Of a stretch of 64,000 bases of DNA, positions 18,382 through 28,000 are shown in pieces. The translations under genes and the position numbers were made by a program. The notes beneath the pieces were generated by a model. It did not search any database. It was not told the origin of the DNA and saw only the letters and a program-made list of their open reading frames with translations. Each line of letters starts with the position of its first letter. The first letter of the stretch is position 1. The DNA comes from an uncultured Bacilli bacterium (lineage in GTDB: Bacteria; Bacillota_I; Bacilli_A; RF39; UBA660). The stretch covers positions 1 through 64,000 of the forward strand of contig CAKOOV010000002.1 in assembly GCA_934098435.1 (NCBI GenBank). The letters run 5' to 3'.

Positions 18382-19116
18382 ATGAATTTAAAATATTTCA
18401 GAAAAGCAATACTATTAATACATGGCTTTGCCGGAGGCAATTATGACTATGGAGAAATAGGAAATGACTTAGAACTATATAGCAATTTTGATGTATATAC
18501 ATTTACCCTACCAGGTCATGAAAAAATGATAATAGATAAAGTAACAAGAAATGATTGGATAAATAAAGCCGAAGATGAAATAGAAAAAATAATCAATAAT
18601 GGTTATCGTGAAATATATATTATCGGCCATAGTATGGGAGGAGTTATAGCTTCTTACTTAGCAAGTAAATATAAAGAAGTAACAAAGTTAGTTTTAGCAG
18701 CTCCGGCATTTCATTACTTAGCCTTTAACGGTGATAAAGTAGACGTAGCAAAAAGCATAAAAAAATTACCCAAATTATTTAAAAACTATAAACCAGAAGA
18801 AGTATTATCAAGATTCTTCAAAATACCAATACCAACCATTAGAGAATTCATGCTTTTAGTAGAAGAACACACAAGTGATGTAAAAAATATAACCTGCCCA
18901 ACACTAATAATACATGGAGATAAAGATGACATCGTACCAAAAGATTCCGTATTATATGTATATAATACTATAGCAGCAAAAAGTGTTACTCTAGTAGAAA
19001 TCAAAACACTTACTCATGACTTATTTATTAATAATAGATATGAAGACGTAAAAGAATTAATAATAAACTTTGTTAGAAAAAAACCAAAATTTGGAAAATA
19101 TACCAAAAAAATATGA
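18382..19116 (+). CDS. Alpha/beta hydrolase (carboxylesterase/lipase-like)
   Basis: About 244 residues. AILLIHGFAGGNYDYGEIG forms the oxyanion-hole region, YIIGHSMGGVIASYLA holds the nucleophile serine near residue 88, IIHGDKDDIVP gives the acid near 185 and TLTHDLF the histidine near 215. This is the layout of small intracellular esterases such as the Geobacillus Est30 type. Substrate unknown; acyl-lipid or thioester turnover are guesses. ATG 18382 lies ten bases after AAGGAG, while the earlier ATG (18373) touches that site. Transcribed divergently from gpmI and ended by a hairpin shared with the sortase gene. Confidence 0.9.
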   Translation: MNLKYFRKAILLIHGFAGGNYDYGEIGNDLELYSNFDVYTFTLPGHEKMIIDKVTRNDWINKAEDEIEKIINNGYREIYIIGHSMGGVIASYLASKYKEVTKLVLAAPAFHYLAFNGDKVDVAKSIKKLPKLFKNYKPEEVLSRFFKIPIPTIREFMLLVEEHTSDVKNITCPTLIIHGDKDDIVPKDSVLYVYNTIAAKSVTLVEIKTLTHDLFINNRYEDVKELIINFVRKKPKFGKYTKKI

Positions 19117-19138
19117 TTATATCAAAATAATCATATTT
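19109..19138. terminator. Bidirectional terminator between hydrolase and sortase genes
   Basis: Arms 19109-19120 and 19127-19138 form a perfect 12-bp stem with a six-base loop. T runs follow on both strands, serving the converging genes that end at 19116 and 19140. Confidence 0.85.
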
Positions 19139-19139
19139 T

Positions 19140-19856
19140 TTATACCCTTTTCCCTATTATTAATAAATACTTCTTATCATACTTAGCATAATCACTATGT
19201 GTACTACAAGTCTGAAGTAATAAAATTTCATCATCAGCACTAACATCTACATTAGTATCATACATTGACTTATTCTTAAGTTTATTCAAATGTTCCAAAT
19301 AATCATTATCACTATCAAAATAAATATTCATATAAGTAAAATCACTATACTCCACAAATACCGAAAATATCTCATATTTCTTCTTAAGATTATTTGTAGT
19401 AACATAAATATATTTATGATCATCATAATAATTCTTATCATAATAATTCTCTAATATCTTAAAAGGCATATCTACTCGAGAAGAATTATGGCCAAATATC
19501 AAAAGCTTTTTACTATTATCAATATCAACCCTATAATCCAAATAAATAGAACCCATATAATTATCTTCTTTATCTGGTGTATGATTTAAATAATACTCAT
19601 TATCCTCTCCCTGCATAATAGGAGTACTATAATCCGTATTGTCAAAAGATAAAATACCTACCACATCATCATTATTATACTTTTCCTTTAACTCATTTAT
19701 TTCTTTACTATAATCAGTAGGATTAGTAACATTATTATTTCTCTCAACATCAAAATCAATTTTCTTATCATTCTTATTATAAAACAAATATACCATTACC
19801 ATAATAACAAATAAAACAAATAAACTAATAACTAATATTATTTTTCTTTTTTTCAT
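19140..19856 (-). CDS. srtB: Class B sortase
   Basis: 238 residues. A signal-anchor helix (about 6-27) leads to an extracellular sortase fold: VGILSFDNTDYSTPIMQG, YLNHT, LLIFGHNSS with histidine 123, and LLLQTCSTHSDY with cysteine 217. Sortases cleave an LPxTG- or NPQTN-like signal and attach the protein to the wall; insertion before the catalytic cysteine is typical of class B. The third catalytic residue, an arginine expected in the strand after the cysteine, seems replaced by lysine in YDKKYLLIIG. No sortase substrate is visible nearby. A strong promoter with TTGACA and an extended -10 lies just upstream. Confidence 0.9.
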   Translation of the reverse strand: MKKRKIILVISLFVLFVIMVMVYLFYNKNDKKIDFDVERNNNVTNPTDYSKEINELKEKYNNDDVVGILSFDNTDYSTPIMQGEDNEYYLNHTPDKEDNYMGSIYLDYRVDIDNSKKLLIFGHNSSRVDMPFKILENYYDKNYYDDHKYIYVTTNNLKKKYEIFSVFVEYSDFTYMNIYFDSDNDYLEHLNKLKNKSMYDTNVDVSADDEILLLQTCSTHSDYAKYDKKYLLIIGKRV

Positions 19857-19876
19857 AAAAATCTCCTTGGCTAAGT

Positions 19877-19904
19877 ATTATAGCATTATTTAACATATTG
19901 TCAA
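19877..19904 (-). promoter_or_regulatory. Promoter of the sortase gene
   Basis: Minus-strand TTGACA (19899-19904), 16 bases, TATAAT (19877-19882) preceded by TGC, which makes an extended -10. AAGGAG follows before the ATG. Confidence 0.8.
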
Positions 19905-19930
19905 GCATTAATATTATGTAATAATCATAA

Positions 19931-21052
19931 CTATTTTAAACTAAGTTTATCATATACTTTATCAAATATCTCATTAAATTTACGTGCCTCATCTTCAGTA
20001 TTCTTACAAGATAAACTAATTCTAACACTAGAAGAAGCAATATCATTATCATGATATATAGAATTAATAGCATTAGACAAAGAAGAAGTAGAACAAGCAC
20101 TCTTAGTAGATAAATAAATACCTTCTTCTTCCATTGCATGAATAAAAGTTTCAGGCTTAATTCCCTTCAAACTAAAATTAATTATATAAGGAATACTATT
20201 TACAGTACTATTAATATGTACATCATTATATTTACTTAAATTATCTTTAATAATAGTATTAATCCTACTAACATATTCATAATTACTATCAACATTAGGA
20301 ATAACAAGTTCCAAAGCCTTCATCAAACTACATATCAAAGGTAAAGCCGGCGTCCCACTACGAAAATCAGTAGTACTCTTTCCACCATGTATTAAATTAT
20401 CAATAACAATATTATCTCTTTTTATAAGCAATCCAATACCCTTCATACCAAATATCTTATGAGCAGACATACTCATAAAATCCATATCACTAAAATCTAT
20501 ATTTACTTTTCCAATAGCTTGTGTAGCATCAACATGAAAATAACATTTAGGATATTCTCTTACTATTCTACTTATTTCTTTAATATCTTGCTTAATACCA
20601 AGTTCACTATCAACCATAGCAATAGACACCAAAATAGTATTATCATTAATAAGTCTCTTCAAATCATCCATATCTATCATACCATCAGACTTAACCTTAA
20701 CATAATCAATAACAAAGCCTTTCTTTTCTAAATATTTACATGTCTCAATAATAGAAGAATGCTCTAAATAACTAGTAATAATATGATTACCCCTATTTCT
20801 ATATTTAGAAGTAATTCCCTTAAAAACAGTATTATTAGATTCACTAGCACCAGAAGTATAGATTATTTCACTAGGCTTTACTTTTAAAAGTTTACTTATC
20901 CTATCAGTAGCATAATTTTCAAGTTCTTTAGATTTAATACCTAAAGAATGTAGAGAATTAGAATTACCAGGATAATCCTTACAAACCTTATTAAAAGTAT
21001 CAAGTACCCTATCATCTACAAAAGTAGTAGCACTATTATCAAAATATATCAT
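19931..21052 (-). CDS. Cysteine desulfurase (NifS/IscS family)
   Basis: 373 residues. Removes sulfur from cysteine with PLP and passes it as persulfide to Fe-S assembly or tRNA thiolation. MIYFDNSATTFVD opens the protein; SGASESNNTVFKG, FHVDATQAIGK and the PLP lysine in SMSAHKIFGMKG (near 203) follow; the sulfur-carrying cysteine is in STKSACSTSSLSN near 325. The length of that loop fits the group I NifS/IscS type. No scaffold or thiI gene is adjacent, so its acceptor is unknown. AAGGGAT precedes the ATG. Confidence 0.95.
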   Translation of the reverse strand: MIYFDNSATTFVDDRVLDTFNKVCKDYPGNSNSLHSLGIKSKELENYATDRISKLLKVKPSEIIYTSGASESNNTVFKGITSKYRNRGNHIITSYLEHSSIIETCKYLEKKGFVIDYVKVKSDGMIDMDDLKRLINDNTILVSIAMVDSELGIKQDIKEISRIVREYPKCYFHVDATQAIGKVNIDFSDMDFMSMSAHKIFGMKGIGLLIKRDNIVIDNLIHGGKSTTDFRSGTPALPLICSLMKALELVIPNVDSNYEYVSRINTIIKDNLSKYNDVHINSTVNSIPYIINFSLKGIKPETFIHAMEEEGIYLSTKSACSTSSLSNAINSIYHDNDIASSSVRISLSCKNTEDEARKFNEIFDKVYDKLSLK

Positions 21053-21074
21053 AGTATCCCTTCTTTCTTTAAAT

Positions 21075-21103
21075 ATTCTATCACATCATTCATAAATATA
21101 CAA
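21075..21103 (-). promoter_or_regulatory. Putative promoter of the cysteine desulfurase gene
   Basis: Minus-strand TTGTAT (21098-21103), 17 bases, TAGAAT (21075-21080), 22 bases before the ATG. Confidence 0.5.
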
Positions 21104-21114
21104 TAATAAACCTA

Positions 21115-21143
21115 TTGCTTTATTCTAAGTAATATATTATTAT
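21115..21143 (+). promoter_or_regulatory. Putative promoter of the methyltransferase gene
   Basis: TTGCTT (21115-21120), 17 bases, TATTAT (21138-21143). The -35 is weak, but the position fits the divergent gene starting at 21162. Confidence 0.4.
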
Positions 21144-21161
21144 ATTTATGGTGATTTACTT

Positions 21162-21938
21162 ATGAATGAAGATAATTTAATTAAATACTATAATAAATTT
21201 AATGAAGACAAAAGACTAACAAGAAGACATGGTATCATAGAATATACCACATCTATAAAATATATTCACAAATATTTAAAAAAAATAAATAACCCTAAAA
21301 TAATTGATATAGGAGCAGGTACAGGTAAATACTCATGTACTTTATATGATGAAGGCTATGACATTACCGCAGTAGAATTAATAAAACACAATCTAATGAC
21401 TCTTAAAAAAAAGAATAATAATATAAAAGCCTATCAAGGTAATGCCACTAATCTATCAAGATTCAAAGATAATACCTTTGATGCTGCTATATTATTTGGC
21501 CCTATGTATCACCTTATCAGTGAAGAAGAAAAATTAAAAGCCCTAAGTGAAGCTAAAAGAATAGTAAAAACAGGAGGTCTTATCTTCATTAGTTATTATA
21601 TGAATGAATACGCTATTATCACACATGGCTTTAGAGATAATAATATAATCTCATCTATAGAAAATAATCTTGTTGACAACAATTATCATATTACACCTAA
21701 AAATAACGATCTATATAGTATGGTAAGATTAGAAGACATAAATAGATATAAAAATAAACTCAATCTTAAAAGAATCAAAATACTAGCTCAAGATGGTCCT
21801 AGTGATTATCTTAGAAGTATTATAAATAAAATGGACGATAAAACTTTCTCTATTTACCTCGATTATCATCTAAAAACTTGTGAAAGAAAAGAATTACTTG
21901 GAGCTTCTTCTCATGTTATGGATATTCTAAAAAAATAA
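21162..21938 (+). CDS. Class I SAM-dependent methyltransferase
   Basis: 258 residues. Motif I IIDIGAGTGKYSCTLYDEG begins near residue 46 and binds S-adenosylmethionine. DITAVELI, NTFDAAILFGPMYHLISEEEK and ARIVKTGG-like KRIVKTGGLIFISYY follow in the order of Rossmann methyltransferases. The C-terminal 80 residues probably shape the acceptor site. The substrate is unknown; small molecules and lipids are commoner than nucleic acids for this layout. GGTGAT lies ahead of the ATG. It ends one base before the stop of the convergent BRO-N gene, with no hairpin between them. Confidence 0.88.
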   Translation: MNEDNLIKYYNKFNEDKRLTRRHGIIEYTTSIKYIHKYLKKINNPKIIDIGAGTGKYSCTLYDEGYDITAVELIKHNLMTLKKKNNNIKAYQGNATNLSRFKDNTFDAAILFGPMYHLISEEEKLKALSEAKRIVKTGGLIFISYYMNEYAIITHGFRDNNIISSIENNLVDNNYHITPKNNDLYSMVRLEDINRYKNKLNLKRIKILAQDGPSDYLRSIINKMDDKTFSIYLDYHLKTCERKELLGASSHVMDILKK

Positions 21939-21939
21939 A

Positions 21940-22785
21940 TTAATCACTTTTATTTTCATCAATATATTCATACTTCAAACTATTATTACTTGTTATAACC
22001 TTATCTCCAAGTTTATTTTCAAGATCATCTTTTGCTATTTTGGCAGTGCTACCACCCATTATAGCAATTTTTTTATTTTCTTCTAAGCCATAGGGATTAT
22101 ACTTTTTAGTAAGTTCTCTAGTAGCCACTTCGCCCAAATCAGTTAATATAATCTCTATATCTGATATATTATCTCTTAACGATTCTTTTCTAATACCTTT
22201 ATATTCTTTATATTCACTAGCCTTCATACCTGACCAACTCCTGTATATTTCATTAGTCAATATTCCATATTCATAATCTTGAGTAATCCCCCTACTTTTC
22301 CATATATCTGTCAGCTTATTTCTATTCAATATACCATTCAATCTAGATTCAATCCATTTATCAGAATATCCCTTTTTACGATAATAATTAACTGCACGAT
22401 TAATAGCTATCTCCGGATCAAATACTTCATCAATTCTCTCACTACCTAAGTTAGCTAACCACATCTTCATAGGTTCAGCCTTAGGACTAGGTATCGACTC
22501 AATTAATCTCAAAATACCTTTAGTATCAAGTGTGTCAGTGTTATAATATTTGCCATCTGCAGATTGCATTTTCAGTTGTCCGACTTTTTCGGACAACTCA
22601 CTTCCTTCAACTTTAAGTTTCTTTTTTAAATCACTCCAATACTTTCTTGCTCTAGAACTTTCAGTTAACGCTCCAATAACATCTACAACACTAAAATAAT
22701 AATCCCCCTTTTCTCCATCCCAAATACTTCTAATTTCTTTCCCTTCAAATAAATTTGAAATTGTACTTAATCTATTTTCTTTCAT
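21940..22785 (-). CDS. BRO-N domain protein (antirepressor/DinD-like)
   Basis: 281 residues. Residues about 15-115 are a BRO-N domain: IRSIWDGEKGDYYFSVVDVIGALT, ARKYWSDLKKKL, and a final LRLIESIPSPKAEPMKMWLA. The C-terminal part (VNYYRKKGYSDKWIESRLNGI...ILTNEIYRSWSGMKASEYKEYKGI) is found in free-standing BRO proteins related to DinD of Escherichia coli and to phage antirepressors. BRO-N domains bind DNA. No other phage gene lies nearby and it has its own strong promoter and AGGAGG, so I treat it as a resident regulator or DNA-damage protein of unknown target. Confidence 0.88.
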   Translation of the reverse strand: MKENRLSTISNLFEGKEIRSIWDGEKGDYYFSVVDVIGALTESSRARKYWSDLKKKLKVEGSELSEKVGQLKMQSADGKYYNTDTLDTKGILRLIESIPSPKAEPMKMWLANLGSERIDEVFDPEIAINRAVNYYRKKGYSDKWIESRLNGILNRNKLTDIWKSRGITQDYEYGILTNEIYRSWSGMKASEYKEYKGIRKESLRDNISDIEIILTDLGEVATRELTKKYNPYGLEENKKIAIMGGSTAKIAKDDLENKLGDKVITSNNSLKYEYIDENKSD

Positions 22786-22850
22786 CTAAAACCTCCTTTT
22801 TTTTCGTACAAAAACAATAATTATATATAACCTCGCCACCCTTGCATAAA

Positions 22851-22879
22851 ATGTTATCATTTTATTTTTACAATGTCAA
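22851..22879 (-). promoter_or_regulatory. Promoter of the BRO-N gene
   Basis: Minus-strand TTGACA (22874-22879), 17 bases, TAACAT (22851-22856). The palindrome ACATATGT (22891-22898) stands just above the -35 and could be an operator. The leader is about 65 bases. Confidence 0.65.
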
Positions 22880-22933
22880 TACATTTTAGTACATATGTTC
22901 GCTATAAAAGTTAATTTTTTATAAAAAGAAAAA

Positions 22934-22952
22934 AAGCAAGAATTACTTGCTT
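22934..22952 (-). terminator. Terminator of the lipoprotein gene
   Basis: AAGCAAG/CTTGCTT stem around five bases with a minus-strand T run. The lipoprotein stop codon (22943-22945) is in the loop. Confidence 0.75.
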
Positions 22953-24088
22953 ACTGGAAGTACTGATATACTTCTTGCTATATTTAACAATTCACTTTTA
23001 GATAACTTATCACTTACAACATAATATTCAATATTATTATCAATCCAATTAACCGAATTATCATTTACTATTGCTACCGTAGAAGCCATAACCTCAAGTT
23101 CACCATAAGTTGGTACTATCAAATGCTCTTTTTCATAAGTAACAGTCTCTTCTATTAACATAAAAGGATTATCTCCATCAAAAGTTAATATAAGTCTCTC
23201 ACCATCATCCTTGCTTACCTTCTCTTTATTAGATAAATATGTATTAGTAGGTATATACATTGGATAAATCACATCATCAATAGAACTAGTTTGCTTAGTC
23301 TCACTACTTTTCTTATCTTCGTTCTTATTTTCAGTAGTATTCTTATTCTCATTTACATTAGTATTATTATTTTCAGTAGTACTATTATCTTCTACTTTAT
23401 TATCAGTAGTATTCTTATTATCATTAGTATTATTATCACTATTTGCATTATTATCTTCTTTAATATCAATTATTTGCTTTAATTCAAAATGATTATCATT
23501 AAACTTACTATTTAAATCTATCTTATTAAACTTCATAGTAATTTGAGCGGTATCATTATTATCAAATACAGTTACCTTTTTAATATTATTATTCTTATCT
23601 AATAAAATTTCTTGTTTTACCAATTTAGAATTATTAGGATAATTAGCACTAACAATAATCTTAGAACCATCATCAATCTTTTCAAATTTTCTATTTGCAT
23701 CATTAGTAATATCATCTAATAAAGGTCCTAATAAATACACTTGTGAATTATTATATGGCCAATCACTTTGAAATTTAAAACTCTTATTAATTCTAGGAGT
23801 AATAACATATACACCATCAGAATTACGTAAAATAATTTGTTCATGATTATTAACTGTATTTACCAAACTAACTTTATAATTATCTTTTTCTTTATATGAT
23901 ACATTAACATTATAAGTATATACATCTTCATTATTAACAATTTCCAATGTTCCATCAACATAATAAGACTTAGAATCATTAATTTTTTTAGTTAAATCCT
24001 TAATAACATCACTTTCACTATTTTTACCACAACCACTAATAACAAATACACCAATTATCATTATAAAAAACAATAACTTTTTTTTCAT
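22943..24088 (-). CDS. Lipoprotein with LolA-like and C-terminal DUF4367-like domains
   Basis: 381 residues. The signal MKKKLLFFIMIIGVFVISGCG has a lipobox with the acylated cysteine at 20, so the protein is tethered to the outer face of the membrane. Residues about 25-210 form a beta-rich domain like LolA/outer-membrane lipoprotein sorting proteins found in Firmicute lipoproteins. Residues about 213-268 are an Asn/Thr/Glu/Lys-rich linker that is almost pure low complexity. The last 110 residues resemble DUF4367-type domains seen in anti-sigma or wall-sensing lipoproteins. Single-gene unit with AAGGAAGGTG upstream. The function is not known. Confidence 0.8.
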   Translation of the reverse strand: MKKKLLFFIMIIGVFVISGCGKNSESDVIKDLTKKINDSKSYYVDGTLEIVNNEDVYTYNVNVSYKEKDNYKVSLVNTVNNHEQIILRNSDGVYVITPRINKSFKFQSDWPYNNSQVYLLGPLLDDITNDANRKFEKIDDGSKIIVSANYPNNSKLVKQEILLDKNNNIKKVTVFDNNDTAQITMKFNKIDLNSKFNDNHFELKQIIDIKEDNNANSDNNTNDNKNTTDNKVEDNSTTENNNTNVNENKNTTENKNEDKKSSETKQTSSIDDVIYPMYIPTNTYLSNKEKVSKDDGERLILTFDGDNPFMLIEETVTYEKEHLIVPTYGELEVMASTVAIVNDNSVNWIDNNIEYYVVSDKLSKSELLNIARSISVLPVSK

Positions 24089-24156
24089 TCTTCACCTTCC
24101 TTATTCTTTCTCTAAATTATATTAAATAAAATTTCTTATATGATGAATAATTTATA

Positions 24157-24172
24157 ATTTTCTGCAGAAAAT
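24157..24172. promoter_or_regulatory. 16-bp perfect palindrome upstream of the DUF378 gene
   Basis: ATTTTCTGCAGAAAAT lies between a possible -10 (TATAAT, overlapping its left end at 24153-24158) and the AAGGAGG of the DUF378 gene. The position suits a repressor operator. Confidence 0.45.
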
Positions 24173-24196
24173 ATTATAAAAAGGAGGATATTATTA

Positions 24197-24391
24197 ATGA
24201 ACACATTATATAAAATAGCTCTAGTTATCAGTATAATAGGATGTATAAACTGGGGTTTAGTAGGTATTTTCAATTTCAATCTAGTAGAATACCTTTTCGG
24301 AGACGAAAGTATGTTAACAAGAATAGTATATATTCTAGTACTACTTTCAGGTTTAATTAATATAGGTATATTTACCAAAAATCTAGATTAA
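24197..24391 (+). CDS. DUF378 family small membrane protein
   Basis: 64 residues, two membrane helices (about 6-27 and 39-59). The signature INWGLVGIFNFNLVEYLFG with a C-terminal VLLSGLINIGIF is that of the DUF378 family, widespread in Bacilli and of unknown function. AAGGAGG lies seven bases before the ATG. It stands alone between terminators, behind a perfect palindrome, so it is probably regulated separately. Confidence 0.88.
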   Translation: MNTLYKIALVISIIGCINWGLVGIFNFNLVEYLFGDESMLTRIVYILVLLSGLINIGIFTKNLD

Positions 24392-24413
24392 TAGGTCATG
24401 TATAGTGATCTAT
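24391..24413 (+). terminator. Terminator of the DUF378 gene
   Basis: ATAGGTCA/TGATCTAT stem (one G-U pair) around seven bases, followed by TTTTAATTTT. The stem starts at the last base of the stop codon. Confidence 0.7.
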
Positions 24414-24508
24414 TTTTAATTTTATAACAAATGTCAATTTTCCAATCTTTTATCAATTATGTAGATTTTTTTACTTATTTATAGTATAATTTATATGGGA
24501 GGTATCCC

Positions 24509-25054
24509 ATGAGTTATAAAATTAACTTTAATAGTACTTACGCTAATAGAGGTATGGGACTTGAAAACGATATCAACGAAACAAATAAATATTACATAAC
24601 TTATGATATTGCTCTTATCTATAAAAAGCCAACCCCTATTAGAATAACAAAAACCAATTATAAGGATATGCGTATTACTGATGGATTCTTTGAAACCCAA
24701 TCAACATTAGATTACAACGGTGTATATAAAGGTTATTATATCGAATTTGATGCCAAAGAAACAAATAATAAAACCAGTTTCCCTATAAATAATATTCATC
24801 AGCATCAATTAGCTTATATTAGAAAAGTAATAAAGCATAAAGGAATCGTCTTTTTAATAGTTAGATTCAATAATCTACATAAAGATTTCATTATTCCAGG
24901 CAATAATCTAATAAATTATATAGACAATAATGATAGAAAATCAATTCCTCTTGATTACTTTGAAAATAATTGCTATAAATTAGATATCAAATATGCTCCA
25001 AGACTAGATTACATTAAAATAGTTGATAAATTAATTGAGGACATAAACAAATGA
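24509..25054 (+). CDS. recU: Holliday junction resolvase RecU
   Basis: 181 residues. RecU cuts four-way junctions during recombination and chromosome segregation. Visible features: the N-terminal YANRGMGLENDINETNKYY, IRITK, FETQSTLDYNGVYKGYYIEFDAKETNNKTSFP (holding the D-E-K metal site) and INNIHQHQLAYI. This matches Bacillus RecU, also called PrfA. It overlaps the penicillin-binding protein gene by four bases (ATGA), reproducing the recU-ponA pairing of Bacillus. The ribosome site GGGAGG lies in a GGGA/TCCC mini-hairpin directly before the ATG, which could damp initiation. Confidence 0.95.
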   Translation: MSYKINFNSTYANRGMGLENDINETNKYYITYDIALIYKKPTPIRITKTNYKDMRITDGFFETQSTLDYNGVYKGYYIEFDAKETNNKTSFPINNIHQHQLAYIRKVIKHKGIVFLIVRFNNLHKDFIIPGNNLINYIDNNDRKSIPLDYFENNCYKLDIKYAPRLDYIKIVDKLIEDINK

Positions 25055-28000
25055 CACCAATAATAATTATTATGTATATAACTATAACAGTATTAAGTAT
25101 CATTACATTTGGTATAAAAGGTTCATTAGTACTATTAATTATCTCACCATTACTAATTGTATATCTCAATTTAAATAGTATAAATATAAAAAAGAAGAAT
25201 ATTGAAAAAAGAAATTTTAGAGAAAGAAAGGAAGTTGAATTTGTGAGTTCTAGAGATAGAAAAAAAGCTATTTCTGATGGTACAAAGAAAAAAGTACCTA
25301 AGAAAAAAACTACTACAAAAAGCAATAATAGTAGTAGAAAGAAAGAAAATAATAAAACTGAAAGAAAAAACAACACAATAGGAAAAGAAAAATTTAAAGA
25401 TAAAAGTATAGGAAGGAAAATCTTAATTATCATTTTAGGTTTTGCTATATTCTGTATTTTTGCAGCGGCCCTATTTATGCTATATATTGTTATAAGTACA
25501 GGTTCATTTGATCCTGAAGCCTTAAAAAATCAAGATCAAACAGTAATATATGATAAAGACAATAACGTTATAGCCACTTTAGGAGCCCAAAAAAGAGAAT
25601 CTATTACTTATGATGATTTACCTCAAGTACTAGTAGATGCCCTTATAGCAACTGAAGATTCAAGATTTTACCAACACAATGGTGTTGATACAGCAAGATT
25701 TATAAAAGCAACACTTCTTAATCTTGTAGGTCGTGATGATGCAGGAGGAGCCTCTACTCTTACAATGCAAACAGTAAAAAATAATTTAACAAAAAAAGAT
25801 AGTACTGAGACAAATAAAATAAAGAAAATAGTAAGAAAATTTCAAGATGTATATTTATCTGTATTCTTCTTAGAAAAAAAATATACTAAAGATGAGATAT
25901 TAGAAATGTATGTTAATGACAGTTGCCTAGGTGGAACAGTTTATGGAGTTGAAGAAGCTAGTAAATATTACTTTAATAAAAAGGTTTCTGAATTAAGCTT
26001 ACCAGAAGCAGCATTATTAGCAGGTATGTATCAAGCTCCTAATAGATATAACCCATATAAAAATCCTGAAGCTGCAACAAAAAGAAGAGATACCGTACTA
26101 ACATTAATGGTCAGACATGGATATATAACAGAAGAAGAAAAGAAAATGGCCGAAGACGTTAGTGTTGAAAGTATGTTAGCAGGTGGAGGAACACAAAGTG
26201 ATTATCAAGGATACATAGATACAGTTATCGAAGAAGTAGAAAATAAAACAGGTAATAATCCAGCACAAGTATCAATGAAAATATATACCGCTATGGATAG
26301 AACAGTTCAAGACGGTATCAACAAAGTACTTAGTGGTGAAGACCATACTTGGGCTGATGATACAGTACAAGCAGGTGTTGCAGTTACTAATGTTAACGAT
26401 GGTACCATTGTAGCCATAGGAGCAGGTCGTAATCGTAATGCTGGAGATTGGAATTACGCAACACAATCACGTAGACAACCAGGAAGTACTGCTAAACCTT
26501 TATTTGATTATGGTCCTGGAATGGAATATAACGATTTCTCTACATATACCCTATTCAATGACGAACCATGGACTTATACTAATGGTCCAGAAATAGGAAA
26601 CTGGGATGGTAGTTATCAAGGATTAATTACACTAAGACAAGCACTTAGTGTATCAAGAAATATACCAGCTCTTAAAGCTTTCCAACAAGTAGATAAAAAG
26701 AATATTGTTACTTTTGTTAATAATCTAGGATTAGATGTTGCTTATAGTACAAAATCAGAAAACTATAAAAAAGATGAAAAAACCGGAGCAGATAACGTTA
26801 TCAATGAAGCCTACTCCATAGGAGGTATGTCATATGGTGTTACACCACTAGACATGGCCGAAGCATATGCATCATTTGCTAATGGAGGATATCATATTGA
26901 AACCCATGCTGTAACAAAAATAGAATATAGAAGTACCGGAGAAACAGTAGATTTCACTGAAGAGAAGAAAAAAGTTATGTCAGATTCAACAGCATATCTT
27001 ATGAACAACGTATTAAAATACGCTGTTGATTATGGATTCAATGGTGGAGCTAAAGTAGCCGGATCTACAGTAGCAGCCAAAACAGGAACATCAAACTTAT
27101 CAGAAGCCACAACAAAAGCCCTAGGAATTCCTAGTAGTGCTGTTAACGACTTATGGACTGTTGCCTACACACCAGAATACTCAGTAGCATTATGGTATGG
27201 ATATGAAAAAGTCGATAGTAGTCACTATCTAAGTGGTGCTAGTGCTCCAAAGGATGCCGTTATGCGTTCAGTAATGAAATATATACCAAAAACAACAAAA
27301 GAATGGGAAATGCCTTCATCAGTAGTGGCTACCACAGTTGAAAAAGAAACATGGCCAGCACAACTACCAAGTGAATATACACCAAGTGACATGGTTATAA
27401 CCGAATACTTTAAAAAAGGAACACAACCTACTGAAGTATCACAAAGATACGCCAAACTAGATGAAGTAACTAACCTATCAAGCACTAAAGCATCAGAAGG
27501 ATATAAACTAACATGGAGTTGGAAAGAACCAGATGTACTTAGCTCAACTTACCTAACAAAATATTTTAGTAACTCAGTATTTGGAAAAAGCTCTGCTAAT
27601 TACTTACAAGCAAGACTAAACTATAATAGTAGCACACTAGGAGGAAACGGATTTGGCATATATGTAAAATCACATTCTGGTAACCTAGATAGAATTGCAT
27701 TTACAGAAAAAACAGAATACATATACCACCCTACTACTAGTGGAAATATAGAAATAGTAGTAAAAGCCGAATATGGTAATTTCAAAGCAAATGCTAGTAA
27801 TGGTGTTTCAACAACAATTAATAGTACTGGTGGTAGTAGTTTAAATAGTGATAAATTAGAACTAACATTAAATGATAATACAACAAATTATAATAAAGGT
27901 TCTTTCAATGATTCAGGAATAAAAGTAACCTTTGAAGGCGAAGATGTAACAAATAGTTCACTAATAACATACAAACTAAATGGAATTACTAAACTTACAT

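Noticed and set aside
21940..22785. Prophage remnant suggested by the BRO-N gene
   Set aside because: No integrase, structural, lysis or att-like sequence lies nearby; free-standing BRO-N genes are common in chromosomes.
23320..23470. Dense repeated TTATTATC-like units, at first resembling a repeat array
   Set aside because: They are the coding sequence of the Asn/Thr-rich linker of the lipoprotein; units are irregular and there are no spacers, so this is neither CRISPR nor a mobile repeat.
25014..25433. Hydrophobic minus-strand frame over the PBP start
   Set aside because: It mirrors the Lys-rich coding region (AAA/AAG read as TTT/CTT) and has no ribosome site or promoter.
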